Shown here piece after piece: positions 27,539-37,555 of a stretch of 64,000 bases of DNA; the stretch's first letter is position 1; the number at the start of each line of letters is the position of its first letter. The translations under genes and the position numbers were made by a program. The DNA comes from Streptomyces sp. NBC_01341 (GTDB taxonomy: Bacteria; Actinomycetota; Actinomycetes; Streptomycetales; Streptomycetaceae), in the NCBI RefSeq assembly GCF_035946055.1, contig NZ_CP108364.1, forward strand, positions 2,108,001-2,172,000. Direction: 5' to 3'. The notes below the pieces were generated by a model that was not told the origin of the DNA, made no database searches, and saw only the letters and a program-made list of their open reading frames with translations.

Positions 27539-27940
27539 ATGGCTCTGGCAGAGACGGAACACGTGCACGGCGACGAGTCGCCGTTCGACGTCTTCTCACG
27601 GCAGTGCCCCTCGCGCGGGACGCTGGAGCACGTCACGGGCCGCTGGGGCGGCCTGACCCTGGGCGCGCTGCACGAAAGCGGGGCCCGCTTCAACGAGCTG
27701 CGCCGCCGGATCGACGGTGTCAGCGAGAAGATGCTCTCCCTGACGCTGCAGGCCCTGGAGCGCGACGGTCTGGTGCACCGGGACGCCCAGCTCACCAATC
27801 CGCCACGCGTCGACTACGAGCTGACAGCCCTGGGGCGCGAGGTCGCGGGCAGGCTGCTGGACCTCATCCGCCTCGTCGAGGGCCGGATGCCCGAGGTCAT
27901 CGAGGCCCGGGACCGTTACGACGCGGCTCGGGGAGCCTGA
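27539..27940 (+). CDS. HxlR-family winged-helix regulator
   Basis: A 133-residue DNA-binding protein. The family pattern is clear: Cys23 in RQCPSRGTLEHVTGRWG, then GARFNELRRRIDGVSEKML (recognition region) and LQALERDGLVHRD wing. HxlR proteins often sense electrophiles or oxidants through the conserved Cys and usually control a divergent target; here the only divergent-side signal is its own palindrome. No ribosome-binding site precedes the ATG, so the mRNA may be leaderless. Convergent with mutM across 19 bp. Confidence 0.93.
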   Translation: MALAETEHVHGDESPFDVFSRQCPSRGTLEHVTGRWGGLTLGALHESGARFNELRRRIDGVSEKMLSLTLQALERDGLVHRDAQLTNPPRVDYELTALGREVAGRLLDLIRLVEGRMPEVIEARDRYDAARGA

Positions 27941-27959
27941 GACTCCGCGGCCGCCGCAC

Positions 27960-28814
27960 TCAGACGCGCGGCGGGCGCTGGCAGCGGGGGCAGAAGTAGC
28001 TGGACCGGTTCATCCAGGGGCGGCGGCGGATCGGTGTGCCGCACCGGTGGCAGGGCTCGTCCTCACGTCCGTACGCGTCCAGTGACCGGTCGAAGTAGCC
28101 GGACTGACCGTTCACGTTGACGTAGAGACTGTCGAAGCTGGTGCCGCCCTGGGCCAGGGCCTCCCGCATCACGTCACGGATGTGGCCGAGCAGCTCCGCC
28201 GTCCTCGGCCGGGTCAGGGTGGCCGTCGGCCGTTCGTAGTGGAGCCGGCTGCGCCAGAGCGCCTCGTCGGCGTAGATGTTGCCGACCCCGCTGATCAGGG
28301 ACTGGTCGAGCAGGGCACGCTTGACCGTGGTGCGGCGCAGACGCAGCGCCACGTGGAACGCCGTTTCGTCGAAGGCCGGGTCGAGGGGGTCGCGGGCGAT
28401 GTGCGCGATGACGTCGGGCAGCCCGTCGGGGGTGTTCTCGTGGAGCGACAGTCCGCCGAAGGTCCGCTGGTCCACGAAGCGCAGCTCGGTGCCGAGGTCG
28501 TCGTCGAAGCCGATACGGATCCGCAGGTGCTTCTCGTCCGCCGCCGCGGTGGGCTGCACGAGGAGCTGACCGCTCATGCCGAGGTGGCCCAGCATCGACG
28601 AGTGCGCCTCGTCGAGAGGGACCCAGAGGTACTTCCCGCGCCGCATCGCCGTGCCGAAACGCAGGCCCCGGAGCCGCGCGGCGAAGTCCGCCCCGCCCGC
28701 GAGGTGCCGGCGGACCGCACGCGGATGCAGGACCTCGACGCCGCTCACGGTGCGGCCGGAGACCCAGCGCTCCAGACCGCGCCGTACGACTTCGACCTCG
28801 GGCAGTTCGGGCAC
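27960..28814 (-). CDS. mutM: Formamidopyrimidine-DNA glycosylase (Fpg/MutM)
   Basis: Base-excision repair glycosylase/AP lyase removing 8-oxoguanine and Fapy lesions. The GTG start at 28814, with AAGGAG upstream, places the catalytic Pro directly after the initiator (PELPEVEVV), which fixes the start; the longer open frame is not used. The conserved Lys is in GKYLWVPL, the H2TH region in [12 protein letters not shown], and a C-terminal zinc finger has CHRCGTPI and CPRCQ. 284 residues. Downstream of rnc by 76 bp, as in many actinobacteria. Confidence 0.96.
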   Translation of the reverse strand: MPELPEVEVVRRGLERWVSGRTVSGVEVLHPRAVRRHLAGGADFAARLRGLRFGTAMRRGKYLWVPLDEAHSSMLGHLGMSGQLLVQPTAAADEKHLRIRIGFDDDLGTELRFVDQRTFGGLSLHENTPDGLPDVIAHIARDPLDPAFDETAFHVALRLRRTTVKRALLDQSLISGVGNIYADEALWRSRLHYERPTATLTRPRTAELLGHIRDVMREALAQGGTSFDSLYVNVNGQSGYFDRSLDAYGREDEPCHRCGTPIRRRPWMNRSSYFCPRCQRPPRV

Positions 28815-28890
28815 GGCGGGCACTCCTTCGAGGGGAAAGGGACAGCGAAAACCCCCCGGTGCACGTGGCACCGAGGGGCTCCTGGACGGG

Positions 28891-29715
28891 TCAGGCCGGA
28901 GCGGCGCCCGAGTGCGGCGACGGGTCGGCAGGGGTGTCGGCGACCCCTCCGTCGGCAGCCGCCTTCGCCGCTGCCTCCCGCGCTTCCGCGGCGGCGCTGA
29001 TCTCGCGCCAGGCGGACTCCGCCGCCTGCTGCTCCGCTTCCTTCTTGCTACGGCCGGTGCCGGTGCCGTACGAGACACCACCGACGCGAGCAGCAGCAGT
29101 AAAGGTCTTCTCGTGATCGGGTCCGGTCTCCGTGACGAGGTACTCGGGGACTCCGAGGCTCTCGCTCGCGGTGAGCTCCTGGAGACTGGTCTTCCAGTCC
29201 AGGCCGGCTCCGAGGCTCGAGGACCTGTCGATCAGCGGGTCGAAGAGCCGGTGCACCAGCTCCGAGGCCGCGCCGAGGCCCTGGTCGAGATAGACGGCGC
29301 CGATCACCGCTTCAAGGGTGTCGGCGAGGATGGAAGCCTTGTCCCGGCCCCCCGTGCCCTCTTCACCGCGGCCGAGCCGGATGAAGGAGCCGAGTTCGAG
29401 GCCGCGGCCCACTTCCGCAAGCGCACGCGAGTTGACCACCGCGGCCCGCAACTTGGCCAGCTGGCCTTCGGGCAGGTCGGGGTGGGTGCGGTACAGCGTG
29501 TCCGTGACCACCAGGCCGAGCACGGAATCCCCGAGGAACTCCAGCCGCTCGTTGGTGGGCAGACCGCCGTTCTCGTATGCGTACGAACGATGGGTCAGCG
29601 CACGCACCAGAAGGGCGGACTCGAGGTGATACCCGAGCCGCCCTTCCAGAAGCGTGTGGGACGAGGCTGTGTTGATGTTGTCTGCCTGCTTCTTGGCGCT
29701 GGACAACTCAGACAT
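28891..29715 (-). CDS. rnc: Ribonuclease III
   Basis: Double-strand RNA endonuclease for rRNA and mRNA processing. In S. coelicolor this gene is absB, required for normal antibiotic production. The start is ATG 29715 ([10 protein letters not shown]), 274 residues. The catalytic signature [16 protein letters not shown] is at about 62-77, followed by the second acidic cluster ([15 protein letters not shown]). The C-terminal dsRNA-binding domain begins at [12 protein letters not shown] and contains [14 protein letters not shown]. An Ala/Pro-rich tail follows. Confidence 0.96.
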   Translation of the reverse strand: MSELSSAKKQADNINTASSHTLLEGRLGYHLESALLVRALTHRSYAYENGGLPTNERLEFLGDSVLGLVVTDTLYRTHPDLPEGQLAKLRAAVVNSRALAEVGRGLELGSFIRLGRGEEGTGGRDKASILADTLEAVIGAVYLDQGLGAASELVHRLFDPLIDRSSSLGAGLDWKTSLQELTASESLGVPEYLVTETGPDHEKTFTAAARVGGVSYGTGTGRSKKEAEQQAAESAWREISAAAEAREAAAKAAADGGVADTPADPSPHSGAAPA

Positions 29716-29734
29716 CGGGCCTCTCACCAGCCGC

Positions 29735-29908
29735 TCAGACCTCGAGGACCTGGCGCTTGTTGTAGGTGCCGCAGCTCGGGCACGCAATGTGCTGGAGCTT
29801 CGGCTCCTGGCAACGCTCGCACGAAACCAGGGTGGGGACCGCAGCCTTCCACTGCGACCGGCGGTGGCGCGTGTTGCTGCGCGACATCTTCCGCTTCGGA
29901 ACAGCCAC
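29735..29908 (-). CDS. rpmF: 50S ribosomal protein L32 (zinc-binding form)
   Basis: 57-residue ribosomal protein starting at GTG 29908 ([16 protein letters not shown]). Two Cys pairs, CERC and CPSC, make it the zinc-containing C+ form rather than the zinc-free paralogue some Streptomyces carry. It sits 2 nt after the DUF177 gene, a pairing found across bacteria. Confidence 0.97.
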   Translation of the reverse strand: MAVPKRKMSRSNTRHRRSQWKAAVPTLVSCERCQEPKLQHIACPSCGTYNKRQVLEV

Positions 29909-29910
29909 GG

Positions 29911-30576
29911 CTACTTCTCCTGCTTCTCGTCGACGCCCGGTTCGGCGCCGCCCATGTTGTCCTTCTCGCCGTCCTGAACGGTCTCGGCGAGTCCTTGCAG
30001 TGCCGCCCAACGGATGTCGGCGACGTCGTGGTGGTGGCCCGGATTCTCGTCCAGCCTGATCCCGCATTCGGAACACAGACCGGCACAGGTCTCCTTGCAC
30101 ACCGGCTGCAGCGGCAGTGCGAGCACCACCGCGTCACGCAGCACAGGCTCGAGGTCGAACGAGTCGTCCTCGAGGAAAAACCTGTCCTCGTCGTCCTCGG
30201 CGTCGTCGACCGGGTCCGCGTTCCTGCTGCGGTTCCGGTCATCGGCGTCAGGGTACGAGAACATCTCCTGGAAATCCGCTTCGACCTCGAGGGTCAGCGG
30301 CTCCAGACACCTTACGCACTCCCCCTCGGCCGTCGCACGGGCGGTGCCTGTGACGAGCACCCCTTCCATGACCGATTCGAGGCGGAGGTCCAGCGCCAGG
30401 GGCGCGTTCTCCGGAACTCCGACGACCCCGTCGATGCCGAGGTCCTTCGGTGCTTCCGCCGTGCGGGTCAGCCGCTTCTGGGTACCCGGACGCCGGCCGA
30501 GCTCGCGCGTATCGAACACGAGAGGGCTGCGGTGGTCGAGGTGGCCGTTCAGGGCTTTTCCTGCTTTCGAGATCAT
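29911..30576 (-). CDS. DUF177 (YceD) family protein
   Basis: A 221-residue protein of the DUF177/YceD family, tightly linked to rpmF in bacteria and implicated in 23S rRNA accumulation in other organisms. A CVRC pair lies in [22 protein letters not shown] and further Cys residues in [13 protein letters not shown], a likely zinc site. An acidic insert ([13 protein letters not shown]) is notable. The start is uncertain: ATG 30576 lacks a clear ribosome-binding site, and homologues as I remember them begin near ALNGHLDHR, ten residues later. Confidence 0.85.
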   Translation of the reverse strand: MISKAGKALNGHLDHRSPLVFDTRELGRRPGTQKRLTRTAEAPKDLGIDGVVGVPENAPLALDLRLESVMEGVLVTGTARATAEGECVRCLEPLTLEVEADFQEMFSYPDADDRNRSRNADPVDDAEDDEDRFFLEDDSFDLEPVLRDAVVLALPLQPVCKETCAGLCSECGIRLDENPGHHHDVADIRWAALQGLAETVQDGEKDNMGGAEPGVDEKQEK

Positions 30577-30713
30577 GTGCGTGGTGCGGTTTCGGGAGGG
30601 CCACCCCTGTCCGGATGGAAAGAGGGCAGCCTGGATCGCGGACATACGCGCGACCGAACAGCCAGGATACTGGACGTACCGCCCAGCTCCCAATCCGGTA
30701 CGGCCCGCTCCGG

Positions 30714-31850
30714 TCAGCGGCCCTGCTCGTACCGGCGCAGCTGCTCCAGGTCGATCATGCTCGTGTCGAAGAGGCTGGTCTCGTCGAGCGCGCTCTCGCC
30801 CTGCTGCGCGGGCACCTGGCCCTGCTGGGGCCAGTACTCCTGCTGCTGGTTCGGGTCGTACGCCTGCTGCTGGTACGCGTACGGGTCGGCCTGCTGCTGC
30901 GGATATCCGTAGCCGTCCTGGAGCTGTTGCTGGTCCTGGTAGCCGTACGTCTGCGCGTACTGGGGCTCGGATCCGGGCTGAGCGGAAAAGCCCGTCTGTG
31001 CGGGGTCCTGGTAGCCGGCCACCGGCGCGTAGTCCGGCTGCACGGGCTCCGTGTAGGGCTGATGGACGGGTTCGGCGTAGTCCGGCTGCCGGGGGATCTG
31101 CTGCGGCTCGGGGGTGGCGAGTTCCGCGAGGCCGGCCCAGTGGTCCTCGTCGCTGGTGTGCTGCCCGCCGCCCGCGGCGTCCTGGGCGGCCATGTGCGCG
31201 CCGAGGTCGTCGGTGGCGACCCGGCCGTGCAGCTTCTGCCGGCCCCGGCCGACGGCTTCCAGCGTCTTGGCGAGCACGGCCTCGAAGGCACCGAGCTTGG
31301 TGTCCACGTAGTCGTCCGCGCGCCGCCTGAGCGTCTCGGGGTCGGCGCTGCGCTCCGGGGCCTCGGCGAAGTCGGGGTCCTGGTAGCCCTGCTCGTCGAG
31401 GCCCTCGCCGCGTCCGAGGAGCTTCTCCCTGCCCCGGTCCACGGAGCCGATGGTCTTGGTGAGGACGACCTCGAAGTTGGCGAGCTTGCTGTCGACGTAC
31501 TCGTCGGCCTCCGCGCGGACCTCGTCGGCCTCCCTGCGGGCCTCGGACAGGATCCGGTCGGCCTCCGCCTGGGAACGCTGGGCCACCTCCGTGCCCGAGA
31601 TCAGGGAGCCCCTCTCGGCGCGGGCGGACTCGATGATCCGGTCGGCCTCCTGCCGGGCCTGTTCCACGAGCTGCTCATGGCCGCCGATGAGTTCCTGGGC
31701 GTGGGCGAGCGAGCCGGGCAGTGCCTCGCGCACCTCCTCCAGCAGCGCGAGCAGTTCGGCCCGGTTGACCACACAGGACGCCGACATGGGCATGGACCGG
31801 GCGTTCCCGACCGTTTCGACGATCTCGTCGAGCTTCTTCTGCACGTCCAC
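30714..31850 (-). CDS. DivIVA-like coiled-coil protein, SepIVA-type
   Basis: A 378-residue protein with a DivIVA-like coiled-coil N-terminal half: VQKKLDEIVETVGNARSMPMS, then long Ala/Glu/Arg heptads. A 33-residue element (residues 115-147) recurs at 178-210, with 21 identical positions (ADEYVDSKL... versus ADDYVDTKL...). The C-terminal third is Gln/Tyr/Pro-rich and ends in an acidic helix (LDETSLFDTSMIDLEQLRRYEQ). Its position beside DUF177-rpmF-rnc-mutM matches the mycobacterial septation factor SepIVA (Rv2927c). A role in septation or polar growth is inferred. The GTG at 31850 or 31844 may start translation. Confidence 0.82.
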   Translation of the reverse strand: MDVQKKLDEIVETVGNARSMPMSASCVVNRAELLALLEEVREALPGSLAHAQELIGGHEQLVEQARQEADRIIESARAERGSLISGTEVAQRSQAEADRILSEARREADEVRAEADEYVDSKLANFEVVLTKTIGSVDRGREKLLGRGEGLDEQGYQDPDFAEAPERSADPETLRRRADDYVDTKLGAFEAVLAKTLEAVGRGRQKLHGRVATDDLGAHMAAQDAAGGGQHTSDEDHWAGLAELATPEPQQIPRQPDYAEPVHQPYTEPVQPDYAPVAGYQDPAQTGFSAQPGSEPQYAQTYGYQDQQQLQDGYGYPQQQADPYAYQQQAYDPNQQQEYWPQQGQVPAQQGESALDETSLFDTSMIDLEQLRRYEQGR

Positions 31851-31947
31851 CGTGTGCTCGCCACTCTCTGCCGCTGTTGGAGACGGACGGGACGACTGTA
31901 CGGCCAGTCGCCTCCCGTCCGACACCTGGTGACGGTCGGTCAGCGCA

Positions 31948-32457
31948 TCACTTCTCGCCGAGACGCTCCGTGAGTGCGCGGTGGACCGTGGGCGGCAGCA
32001 GGTGCGCCACGTCGCCGCCCCAGGTGGCGACCTCCTTGACCAGGGAGGACGACAGGAAGCTGTAGGTCGGGTTGGTCGGCACGAACAGCGTCTCGACACC
32101 GGAGAGGCCGTTGTTCATCTGGGCCATCTGCAGCTCGTAGTCGAAGTCGCTGACGGCCCGCAGCCCCTTCACGATCGCGGGGATGTCGCGCTGCTTGCAG
32201 AAGTCGACCAGCAGCCCGTGGAACGACTCGACCTCGACGTTGCCGAAGTCCGCCGTGACCTCGCGGATCATCTCGATCCGCTCGTCGACCGTGAACAGGC
32301 CCTTCTTGGACTGGTTGATCATCACGGCGACGTGCACGACGTCGTACAGCTTCGAGGCTCGACCGATGATGTCGAGATGTCCGTTGGTGATGGGGTCGAA
32401 CGACCCCGGACAGACGGCGCGGCGCAACGTGGTTCCCTCGCTCTCCGGTGCGGTCAT
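31948..32457 (-). CDS. coaD: Phosphopantetheine adenylyltransferase
   Basis: Fourth step of coenzyme A synthesis: 4'-phosphopantetheine plus ATP to dephospho-CoA. [18 protein letters not shown] nucleotidyltransferase motif with the TNGH box is at about residues 18-34. The C-terminal [13 protein letters not shown] corresponds to the ISSTxxR motif. ATG 32457 overlaps the rsmD stop by 4 nt, the usual rsmD-coaD coupling. 169 residues. Confidence 0.97.
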   Translation of the reverse strand: MTAPESEGTTLRRAVCPGSFDPITNGHLDIIGRASKLYDVVHVAVMINQSKKGLFTVDERIEMIREVTADFGNVEVESFHGLLVDFCKQRDIPAIVKGLRAVSDFDYELQMAQMNNGLSGVETLFVPTNPTYSFLSSSLVKEVATWGGDVAHLLPPTVHRALTERLGEK

Positions 32458-33038
32458 CGTGCGTCTTCGTACGTAGAGGCGGCGCGACCGTACCAAAGCG
32501 TGGCCTCGCCGTAGCGGCGGGCCCGTAGCGGCTCGAAACCGTCGGGCCAGCCGAATTCGCCGCCTCTCGTGCTCCGTTCCACCGTGACGAGGGCGTCGCC
32601 CGTGAGCCAGCCCTGAGCACGGAGTGTGAGCAGGATCTCCCGGAGATCGTCGTCGGTGACGGCGTACGGCGGGTCGAGGAACACCACGTCGTACGGCTCC
32701 GAGGGTGCGGGTCCCGTGACGATCTGTTCCGCCCGCCCGGCGCGGAACTCCGCACCGGGCAGACCGAGGGTCCGGATGTTCTCGCGGACCGTACGCGCCG
32801 CCTTGGCGTCGGCCTCCACGAGCAGTGCGTGGACGGCGCCGCGGGAGAGGGCTTCCAGGCCCACCGCGCCGGAGCCGGCGTACAGGTCGGCGAGGCGGAT
32901 GCCGTCGATGGTGCCGAGGAGCGCGGCCCATGTGGAGAACAGGCCCTCGCGCGCACGGTCGGATGTGGGGCGGGTGCCGGTGCCGGGCGGGACGGCCAGG
33001 CGGCGTCCGCCGGCCGTGCCGGCGATCACGCGGGTCAT
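32454..33038 (-). CDS. rsmD: 16S rRNA (guanine966-N2)-methyltransferase RsmD
   Basis: Methylates G966 of 16S rRNA. ATG 33038 ([14 protein letters not shown]) gives 194 residues. The SAM site is [18 protein letters not shown] and the catalytic NPPY-like motif is VVFLDPPY. Overlaps coaD and follows recG with a 98-bp gap, a common actinobacterial recG-rsmD-coaD order. Confidence 0.95.
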   Translation of the reverse strand: MTRVIAGTAGGRRLAVPPGTGTRPTSDRAREGLFSTWAALLGTIDGIRLADLYAGSGAVGLEALSRGAVHALLVEADAKAARTVRENIRTLGLPGAEFRAGRAEQIVTGPAPSEPYDVVFLDPPYAVTDDDLREILLTLRAQGWLTGDALVTVERSTRGGEFGWPDGFEPLRARRYGEATLWYGRAASTYEDAR

Positions 33039-33136
33039 GGGTGTCTGGTCCTCGGGTCGCGGGCGGCGCACAGGACGGGACGTGTGCCGTGCTCCCCACG
33101 ATATGGCGTCCCCGGATTTCCGCCCGGTCACCCCCG

Positions 33137-35365
33137 TCACCCCTTGTCGAGGTACTCCTCCCGGTCCTTGTCCAGAAGTGCGTCCAGCGCGATGCGCAGC
33201 TCGGGGAGCCGGTCGAGCTGCGGGTCGTCCGCGACGACCCGGACCGCCTCCTCACGGGCCGCCGCGATGACTTCCTCGTCGTCGATGACGCTGAGCACCC
33301 GCAGGGAGGACCGGACGCCGGACTGGGCCTGGCCGAGGACGTCGCCCTCCCGCCGCTGTTCGAGGTCGATGCGGGACAGCTCGAAGCCGTCGAGGGTCGC
33401 GGCGACCGCGGAGAGCCTGGCCCGGGCTGGGCTCGCCTCGTGGGCCTCGCTGACCAGCAGGCAGAGGCCGGGGGCGCTGCCGCGGCCTACTCGGCCCCTG
33501 AGCTGGTGCAGCTGGGACACCCCGAAGCGGTCGGCGTCCATGATCACCATCGCGGTGGCGTTGGGGACGTTCACCCCGACCTCGATGACCGTGGTGGCGA
33601 CGAGGACGTCGACCTGGCCGGCGGCGAAGCGCCGCATGACGTCGTCCTTGTCGTCGGGCGGCATCCTGCCGTGGAGGACCTCGATGCGCAGGCCGCTCAG
33701 CGGGCCACGGGACAGCTGGGCGGCGATGTCCAGCACGGCGAGCGGCGGGCGCTTCTCCGGGTCCTCGGCTGGGGCGGCCTGTTTCTTTGCGGCCTTGTCC
33801 TTCTTCTCCGCCGCTTCGTCCCCTTCGTCGCCGATGCGTGGGCAGACGACATAGGCCTGGTGGCCGTTCCCGACCTCCTCGCGGACCCGCTCCCAGGCGC
33901 GGTCGAGGAAGTGGGGTTTGTCCTTGGCGGGCACGACATGGCTGGCGATCGGGGAGCGTCCGGCCGGCAACTGGTCGAGCACGGAGGTCTCCAGGTCGCC
34001 GAAGACCGTCATCGCGACCGTGCGCGGAATGGGTGTGGCGGTCATGACGAGCAGGTGCGGGGGCTGTTTCCCTTTGGAGCGGAGGGCGTCGCGCTGCTCC
34101 ACCCCGAACCGGTGCTGCTCGTCCACGACGACCAGGCCGAGGTCGTGGAACTTGACCTTGTCCTCGATCAGCGCGTGGGTGCCGATGACCAGTCCCGCCT
34201 CGCCCGTGACCAGATCGAGCAGTGCCTGACGGCGGGCGGCCGTGCCCATGGACCCGGTGAGCAGGACGACCTTCGTGCCCAGGTCGGAGCCGCCCAGCAT
34301 TCCTCCTTCGGCCAGCTCGCCCATCATCTCGGTGATCGACCGGTGGTGCTGCTGGGCGAGCACTTCGGTCGGGGCGAGCATCGCGGCCTGGCCGCCCGCA
34401 TCGACGACCCGGAGCATGGCCCGCAGGGCCACCAGCGTCTTGCCGGAGCCGACCTCGCCCTGGAGCAGGCGGTGCATCGGGTGTTCCGCCGCGAGGTCGC
34501 CGAAGATCTCCTCGGTGACCTTCTGCTGGCCCTCGGTGAGGGTGAAGGGGAGCGTGGCGTCGAAGGCGTCGAGCACTCCTGCGGACACGGGCTTCCTGGC
34601 CACCGCCGGAAGCTGCGTGTCGGCGTACCTGCGGCGGGCGAGGGCGACCTGGAGGACGAAGGCCTCGTCCCAGCGCAGCCGGTCACGCGCGGCCGCGACG
34701 TCCGCCCTGGTCTGAGGACGGTGGATCCTGAGCAGCGCCTCGGGGAGCGGGACGAAGCCCCGCCCCTCCCGCAGCGAGGGGGGAAGCGGGTCGACGGCCT
34801 CCTGGGCACTGGGCAGGACGGTGTCGACGGCTTTGGCGATCCGCCAGGAGTCGAGTTGCTTGCAGGCGGGGTAGATCGGCAGCAGCCGGCCCGCGAAGGC
34901 GTCGACGGCCTCGGTCACGTCGGCCTCCTCGTCGCTGTTCCGCGCGTCGAGGAGCTGGTACGTGGGGTGGGCGAGCTGCATCTTCCGGTTGAACACGGAG
35001 GCTTTGCCCGCGAACATGGCGCGCCGCCCGGGCAGCAGCTCCTTGTGCGGCTTGTGGACGCCGTGCCCGAAGAAGACGAGCTGGAGCCTGCCGCTGCCGT
35101 CGGTGAGGGTCACTTCGAGCCGCTTGCCCCGGCCGTTGTTGAACATCATGATCCGCGCGTCGGCGACCTGGGCCACGACCGTGACGTGCTCGTCCAGCGG
35201 GAGGTCCGTGAGCGCCGTCAGCCGGCCCCGCTCCTCGTACCGCCGCGGGTAGTGGTGGAGCAGGTCACCGACCGTGTGCAGGTCGAGGTGTTCGGCCATC
35301 ACCTTCGCGGTGGCTCCGCCGAGTAGCTTCTTCAGGGGTTCATCGAAAGCGGACACGCGGTCCAT
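33137..35365 (-). CDS. recG: ATP-dependent DNA helicase RecG
   Basis: Branch-migration helicase that rescues stalled forks. The N-terminal wedge/OB domain (about residues 1-200) is followed by helicase motifs: Walker [20 protein letters not shown] box [15 protein letters not shown], motif [11 protein letters not shown] and motif [12 protein letters not shown] Lys/Ala-rich insertion (about residues 511-532, [12 protein letters not shown]) lies between the helicase lobes and is unusual for the family; it looks like a flexible loop. 742 residues, ATG start at 35365. Confidence 0.96.
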   Translation of the reverse strand: MDRVSAFDEPLKKLLGGATAKVMAEHLDLHTVGDLLHHYPRRYEERGRLTALTDLPLDEHVTVVAQVADARIMMFNNGRGKRLEVTLTDGSGRLQLVFFGHGVHKPHKELLPGRRAMFAGKASVFNRKMQLAHPTYQLLDARNSDEEADVTEAVDAFAGRLLPIYPACKQLDSWRIAKAVDTVLPSAQEAVDPLPPSLREGRGFVPLPEALLRIHRPQTRADVAAARDRLRWDEAFVLQVALARRRYADTQLPAVARKPVSAGVLDAFDATLPFTLTEGQQKVTEEIFGDLAAEHPMHRLLQGEVGSGKTLVALRAMLRVVDAGGQAAMLAPTEVLAQQHHRSITEMMGELAEGGMLGGSDLGTKVVLLTGSMGTAARRQALLDLVTGEAGLVIGTHALIEDKVKFHDLGLVVVDEQHRFGVEQRDALRSKGKQPPHLLVMTATPIPRTVAMTVFGDLETSVLDQLPAGRSPIASHVVPAKDKPHFLDRAWERVREEVGNGHQAYVVCPRIGDEGDEAAEKKDKAAKKQAAPAEDPEKRPPLAVLDIAAQLSRGPLSGLRIEVLHGRMPPDDKDDVMRRFAAGQVDVLVATTVIEVGVNVPNATAMVIMDADRFGVSQLHQLRGRVGRGSAPGLCLLVSEAHEASPARARLSAVAATLDGFELSRIDLEQRREGDVLGQAQSGVRSSLRVLSVIDDEEVIAAAREEAVRVVADDPQLDRLPELRIALDALLDKDREEYLDKG

Positions 35366-35416
35366 TGCACACCACGGTACTGACAGATGTCGCCGGGCGC
35401 GGCGCGGGGCACGGCG

Positions 35417-37039
35417 TCACTCGACGCCGATGAGCAGGGGTGCGGTCTGGTGGCCGCCCCGGTAGACGACGGTGTCGACGGCCAGGTAGCCCTCGCGCAC
35501 GTACGCGCTGAGGGTGTCGGCGAGGCTGTCGGGGACGTCCTCCCCCAGGACCAGGGTGACGAGTTCGCCGCCGGCCGACAGCATCCGGTCGAGGACGGTT
35601 CGGGCGGTGGCGGGCACGTCCTCGCCGATGACGGCGACGTCCCCGTCGATCAGCCCGAGGATGTCGCCGGCCTGGCAGATCCCCGCCATCGTCCACGACT
35701 GGCGCTCGGCGACGGCCAGTTCGGCGTACCGGGTGGCACCGGCCGCCGCGGTCATGGCGACGACGTCCTCGTCGAAGCCGCGGCCCGGTTCGTGGACGGC
35801 GAGGGCGGCGATGCCCTGGACGGCGGCGCGCGTGGGGACCAGGGCGACGCGGATGCCTTCGGTCCTGGCCTGTTCGGCGGCGGCCGCCGCCGTGTGGCGC
35901 AGCTGCGCGTCGTTGGGCAGCAGGACGACCTCGCGGGCGTGGGCCCGGCGGATCGCGTCGACCAGTTCGCCGCTTGCGGGCGGCTCGCCGGGGCGGGCCA
36001 GGACGGTGGTCGCACCGGCGTCGGTGCACAGGCCGGAGAGTCCGTCGCCGGGGACGACGAGGACGACCGCGCGCTGGACGGGTTCGCGGTGGGCACGGAC
36101 CCGGTCGGCGGCGAAGTGCGTGATCCGGATCCGGTAGGGCCGCCCGGCCTCGACCCCGGCTTCGACGGCCGCCCCTGCGTCGTCGACGTGGACGTGGACG
36201 TTCCACAGGCCGTCGCCGCCGACCACGACGAGTGAGTCCCCGAGGGCGTCCAGCCGGGCCCGCAGCCCGGTCACGGCGTCGTCGGAGGCCTCCAGCAGGT
36301 AGATGACCTCGAAGGCGGGGCCGCCGTCCGGGTCGGCGTCGCCGCAGTCCCCGGTGCGCGGCGGGAGATCGGGGCCCTGAGGGACGGTGCGCTCCGCGGG
36401 GCGGCCGCCGACGGCTTCCAGCAGGGCTCCGAGCACGGCGACCAGGCCCTGTCCGCCCGCGTCCACGACGCCCGCCCGTCCGAGGGCGGCCAACTGGCCG
36501 GGGGTGGCGGCCAAGGCGGCCAGGGCGCCTCCGTACGACGCGTCGAGCACGTCCCTGAGGCCCGCACCGGCAGGCGCCGCCCCGGCCGCCTCGGCGGCGG
36601 CGGTGGCGACGGTCAGCACCGTGCCTTCGACGGGATGGGCGACGGCCTTGCGCGCCGCGGCGGCGGCCTCCGCGAGGGCGGTCCGCAGGTGAGGTGCGTC
36701 ACCTGCCTCGGCCAGCACTCCGGCCATGCCGCGCAGCAGTTGCGCCAGGATGGTGCCGGAGTTCCCCCGGGCTCCGATGAGCGCGCCGTGCGCCATGGCC
36801 CGTACGACGTCGGCGGGGGCGGGGAGTGTGGAACCCGTCTCGTGGGCGGCGAACACCGCCTCGACCGCCGCCGCCGCCGATTCGACGGTCAGGTACAGGT
36901 TGGTGCCCGTGTCCCCGTCGGCGACGGGGTAGACGTTGATGGCGTCGATCGCCGAACGCTCCCGGCCCAGGGCCTCCAGGGCCAGCGAGCACCAGGTGCG
37001 CACCGCGACGGCGTCGAGAACGTCGTGGGACTGCGGCAC
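35417..37039 (-). CDS. DAK2/DegV-linked kinase domain protein (FakA-like)
   Basis: A 540-residue protein with an N-terminal DhaL (DAK2) nucleotide-binding domain: YPVADGDTGTNLYLT (about residues 36-50) supplies the metal-binding Asp residues and GARGNSGTILAQLLRG the second loop. The C-terminal DAK1-like part resembles FakA/YloV, the ATP-binding subunit of fatty acid kinase that works with a DegV-family FakB in Firmicutes. The partner is not in this window. It lies 51 bp upstream of recG on the same strand, as in many actinobacteria. Substrate is inferred. Confidence 0.85.
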   Translation of the reverse strand: MPQSHDVLDAVAVRTWCSLALEALGRERSAIDAINVYPVADGDTGTNLYLTVESAAAAVEAVFAAHETGSTLPAPADVVRAMAHGALIGARGNSGTILAQLLRGMAGVLAEAGDAPHLRTALAEAAAAARKAVAHPVEGTVLTVATAAAEAAGAAPAGAGLRDVLDASYGGALAALAATPGQLAALGRAGVVDAGGQGLVAVLGALLEAVGGRPAERTVPQGPDLPPRTGDCGDADPDGGPAFEVIYLLEASDDAVTGLRARLDALGDSLVVVGGDGLWNVHVHVDDAGAAVEAGVEAGRPYRIRITHFAADRVRAHREPVQRAVVLVVPGDGLSGLCTDAGATTVLARPGEPPASGELVDAIRRAHAREVVLLPNDAQLRHTAAAAAEQARTEGIRVALVPTRAAVQGIAALAVHEPGRGFDEDVVAMTAAAGATRYAELAVAERQSWTMAGICQAGDILGLIDGDVAVIGEDVPATARTVLDRMLSAGGELVTLVLGEDVPDSLADTLSAYVREGYLAVDTVVYRGGHQTAPLLIGVE

Positions 37040-37242
37040 CGTTGGTCCTCCTTGGGGCGGCCGTGGGGGGCTGGCTGAACCGCAGAGTAGTCCTCACCCG
37101 CAGGTCCGGCGGGCAGAGGTGCGGGGAGGAGGGCCCGGGAAGCCGTGGTAGTTTCGTATCTCCGACGCAGGCGTTGTATGCTGCTTCGGTTGCCCGACGA
37201 AAGTCGGGACATTCCTCCGGTACCGCCACTTCAGTAAAATGA

Positions 37243-37260
37243 TTCCGGCGCGCCGGAATT
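37243..37260. promoter_or_regulatory. 18-bp perfect palindrome in rpmB leader
   Basis: ATTCCGGCG-CGCCGGAAT, 35 bp before the rpmB start, probably in the 5' untranslated region. It could be an operator or a hairpin influencing L28 synthesis. No regulator assigned. Confidence 0.55.
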
Positions 37261-37295
37261 CACTGTAAGTGCATCTGAAGTCTTTGGAGTGACCC

Positions 37296-37481
37296 GTGGC
37301 TGCCAACTGCGACGTTTGCGGCAAGGGGCCGAGCTTCGGCAACAGCATTTCGCACTCGCACCGCCGTACGTCCCGTCGCTGGAATCCCAACATCCAGCGC
37401 GTGCGTGCAGTGGTCGGTCGGACGCCGAAGCGGCTCAACGTCTGCACCTCGTGCATCAAGGCCGGCAAGGTCGCGCGCTGA
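37296..37481 (+). CDS. rpmB: 50S ribosomal protein L28 (zinc-binding form)
   Basis: 61-residue ribosomal protein. Cys5/Cys8 (CDVC) and Cys50/Cys53 (CTSC) identify the zinc-binding C+ form. The GTG start at 37296 has TTGGAG upstream. Monocistronic, divergent from the DAK2 gene, followed by a strong terminator. Confidence 0.97.
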   Translation: MAANCDVCGKGPSFGNSISHSHRRTSRRWNPNIQRVRAVVGRTPKRLNVCTSCIKAGKVAR

Positions 37482-37513
37482 CGTCCCCGTCGTAGCGCAG
37501 CCTTCCGGTTGCC

Positions 37514-37549
37514 CAAAAAGCCGGTCCACCTCGGTGGACCGGCTTTTTG
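37514..37549. terminator. Bidirectional intrinsic terminator, rpmB / thiD
   Basis: Perfect 17-bp stem (37514-37530 with 37533-37549) ending in AAAAA/TTTTT, so each strand has a T-run. Ends rpmB (plus) and thiD (minus). The clearest textbook terminator in the window. Confidence 0.95.
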
Positions 37550-37555
37550 CTGTCT

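Noticed and set aside
37200-37290. Zur box before rpmB
   Set aside because: The encoded L28 is the zinc-binding form, which is not expected to be Zur-repressed, and the sequence does not match the TGAAAATGATTTTCA-type palindrome.
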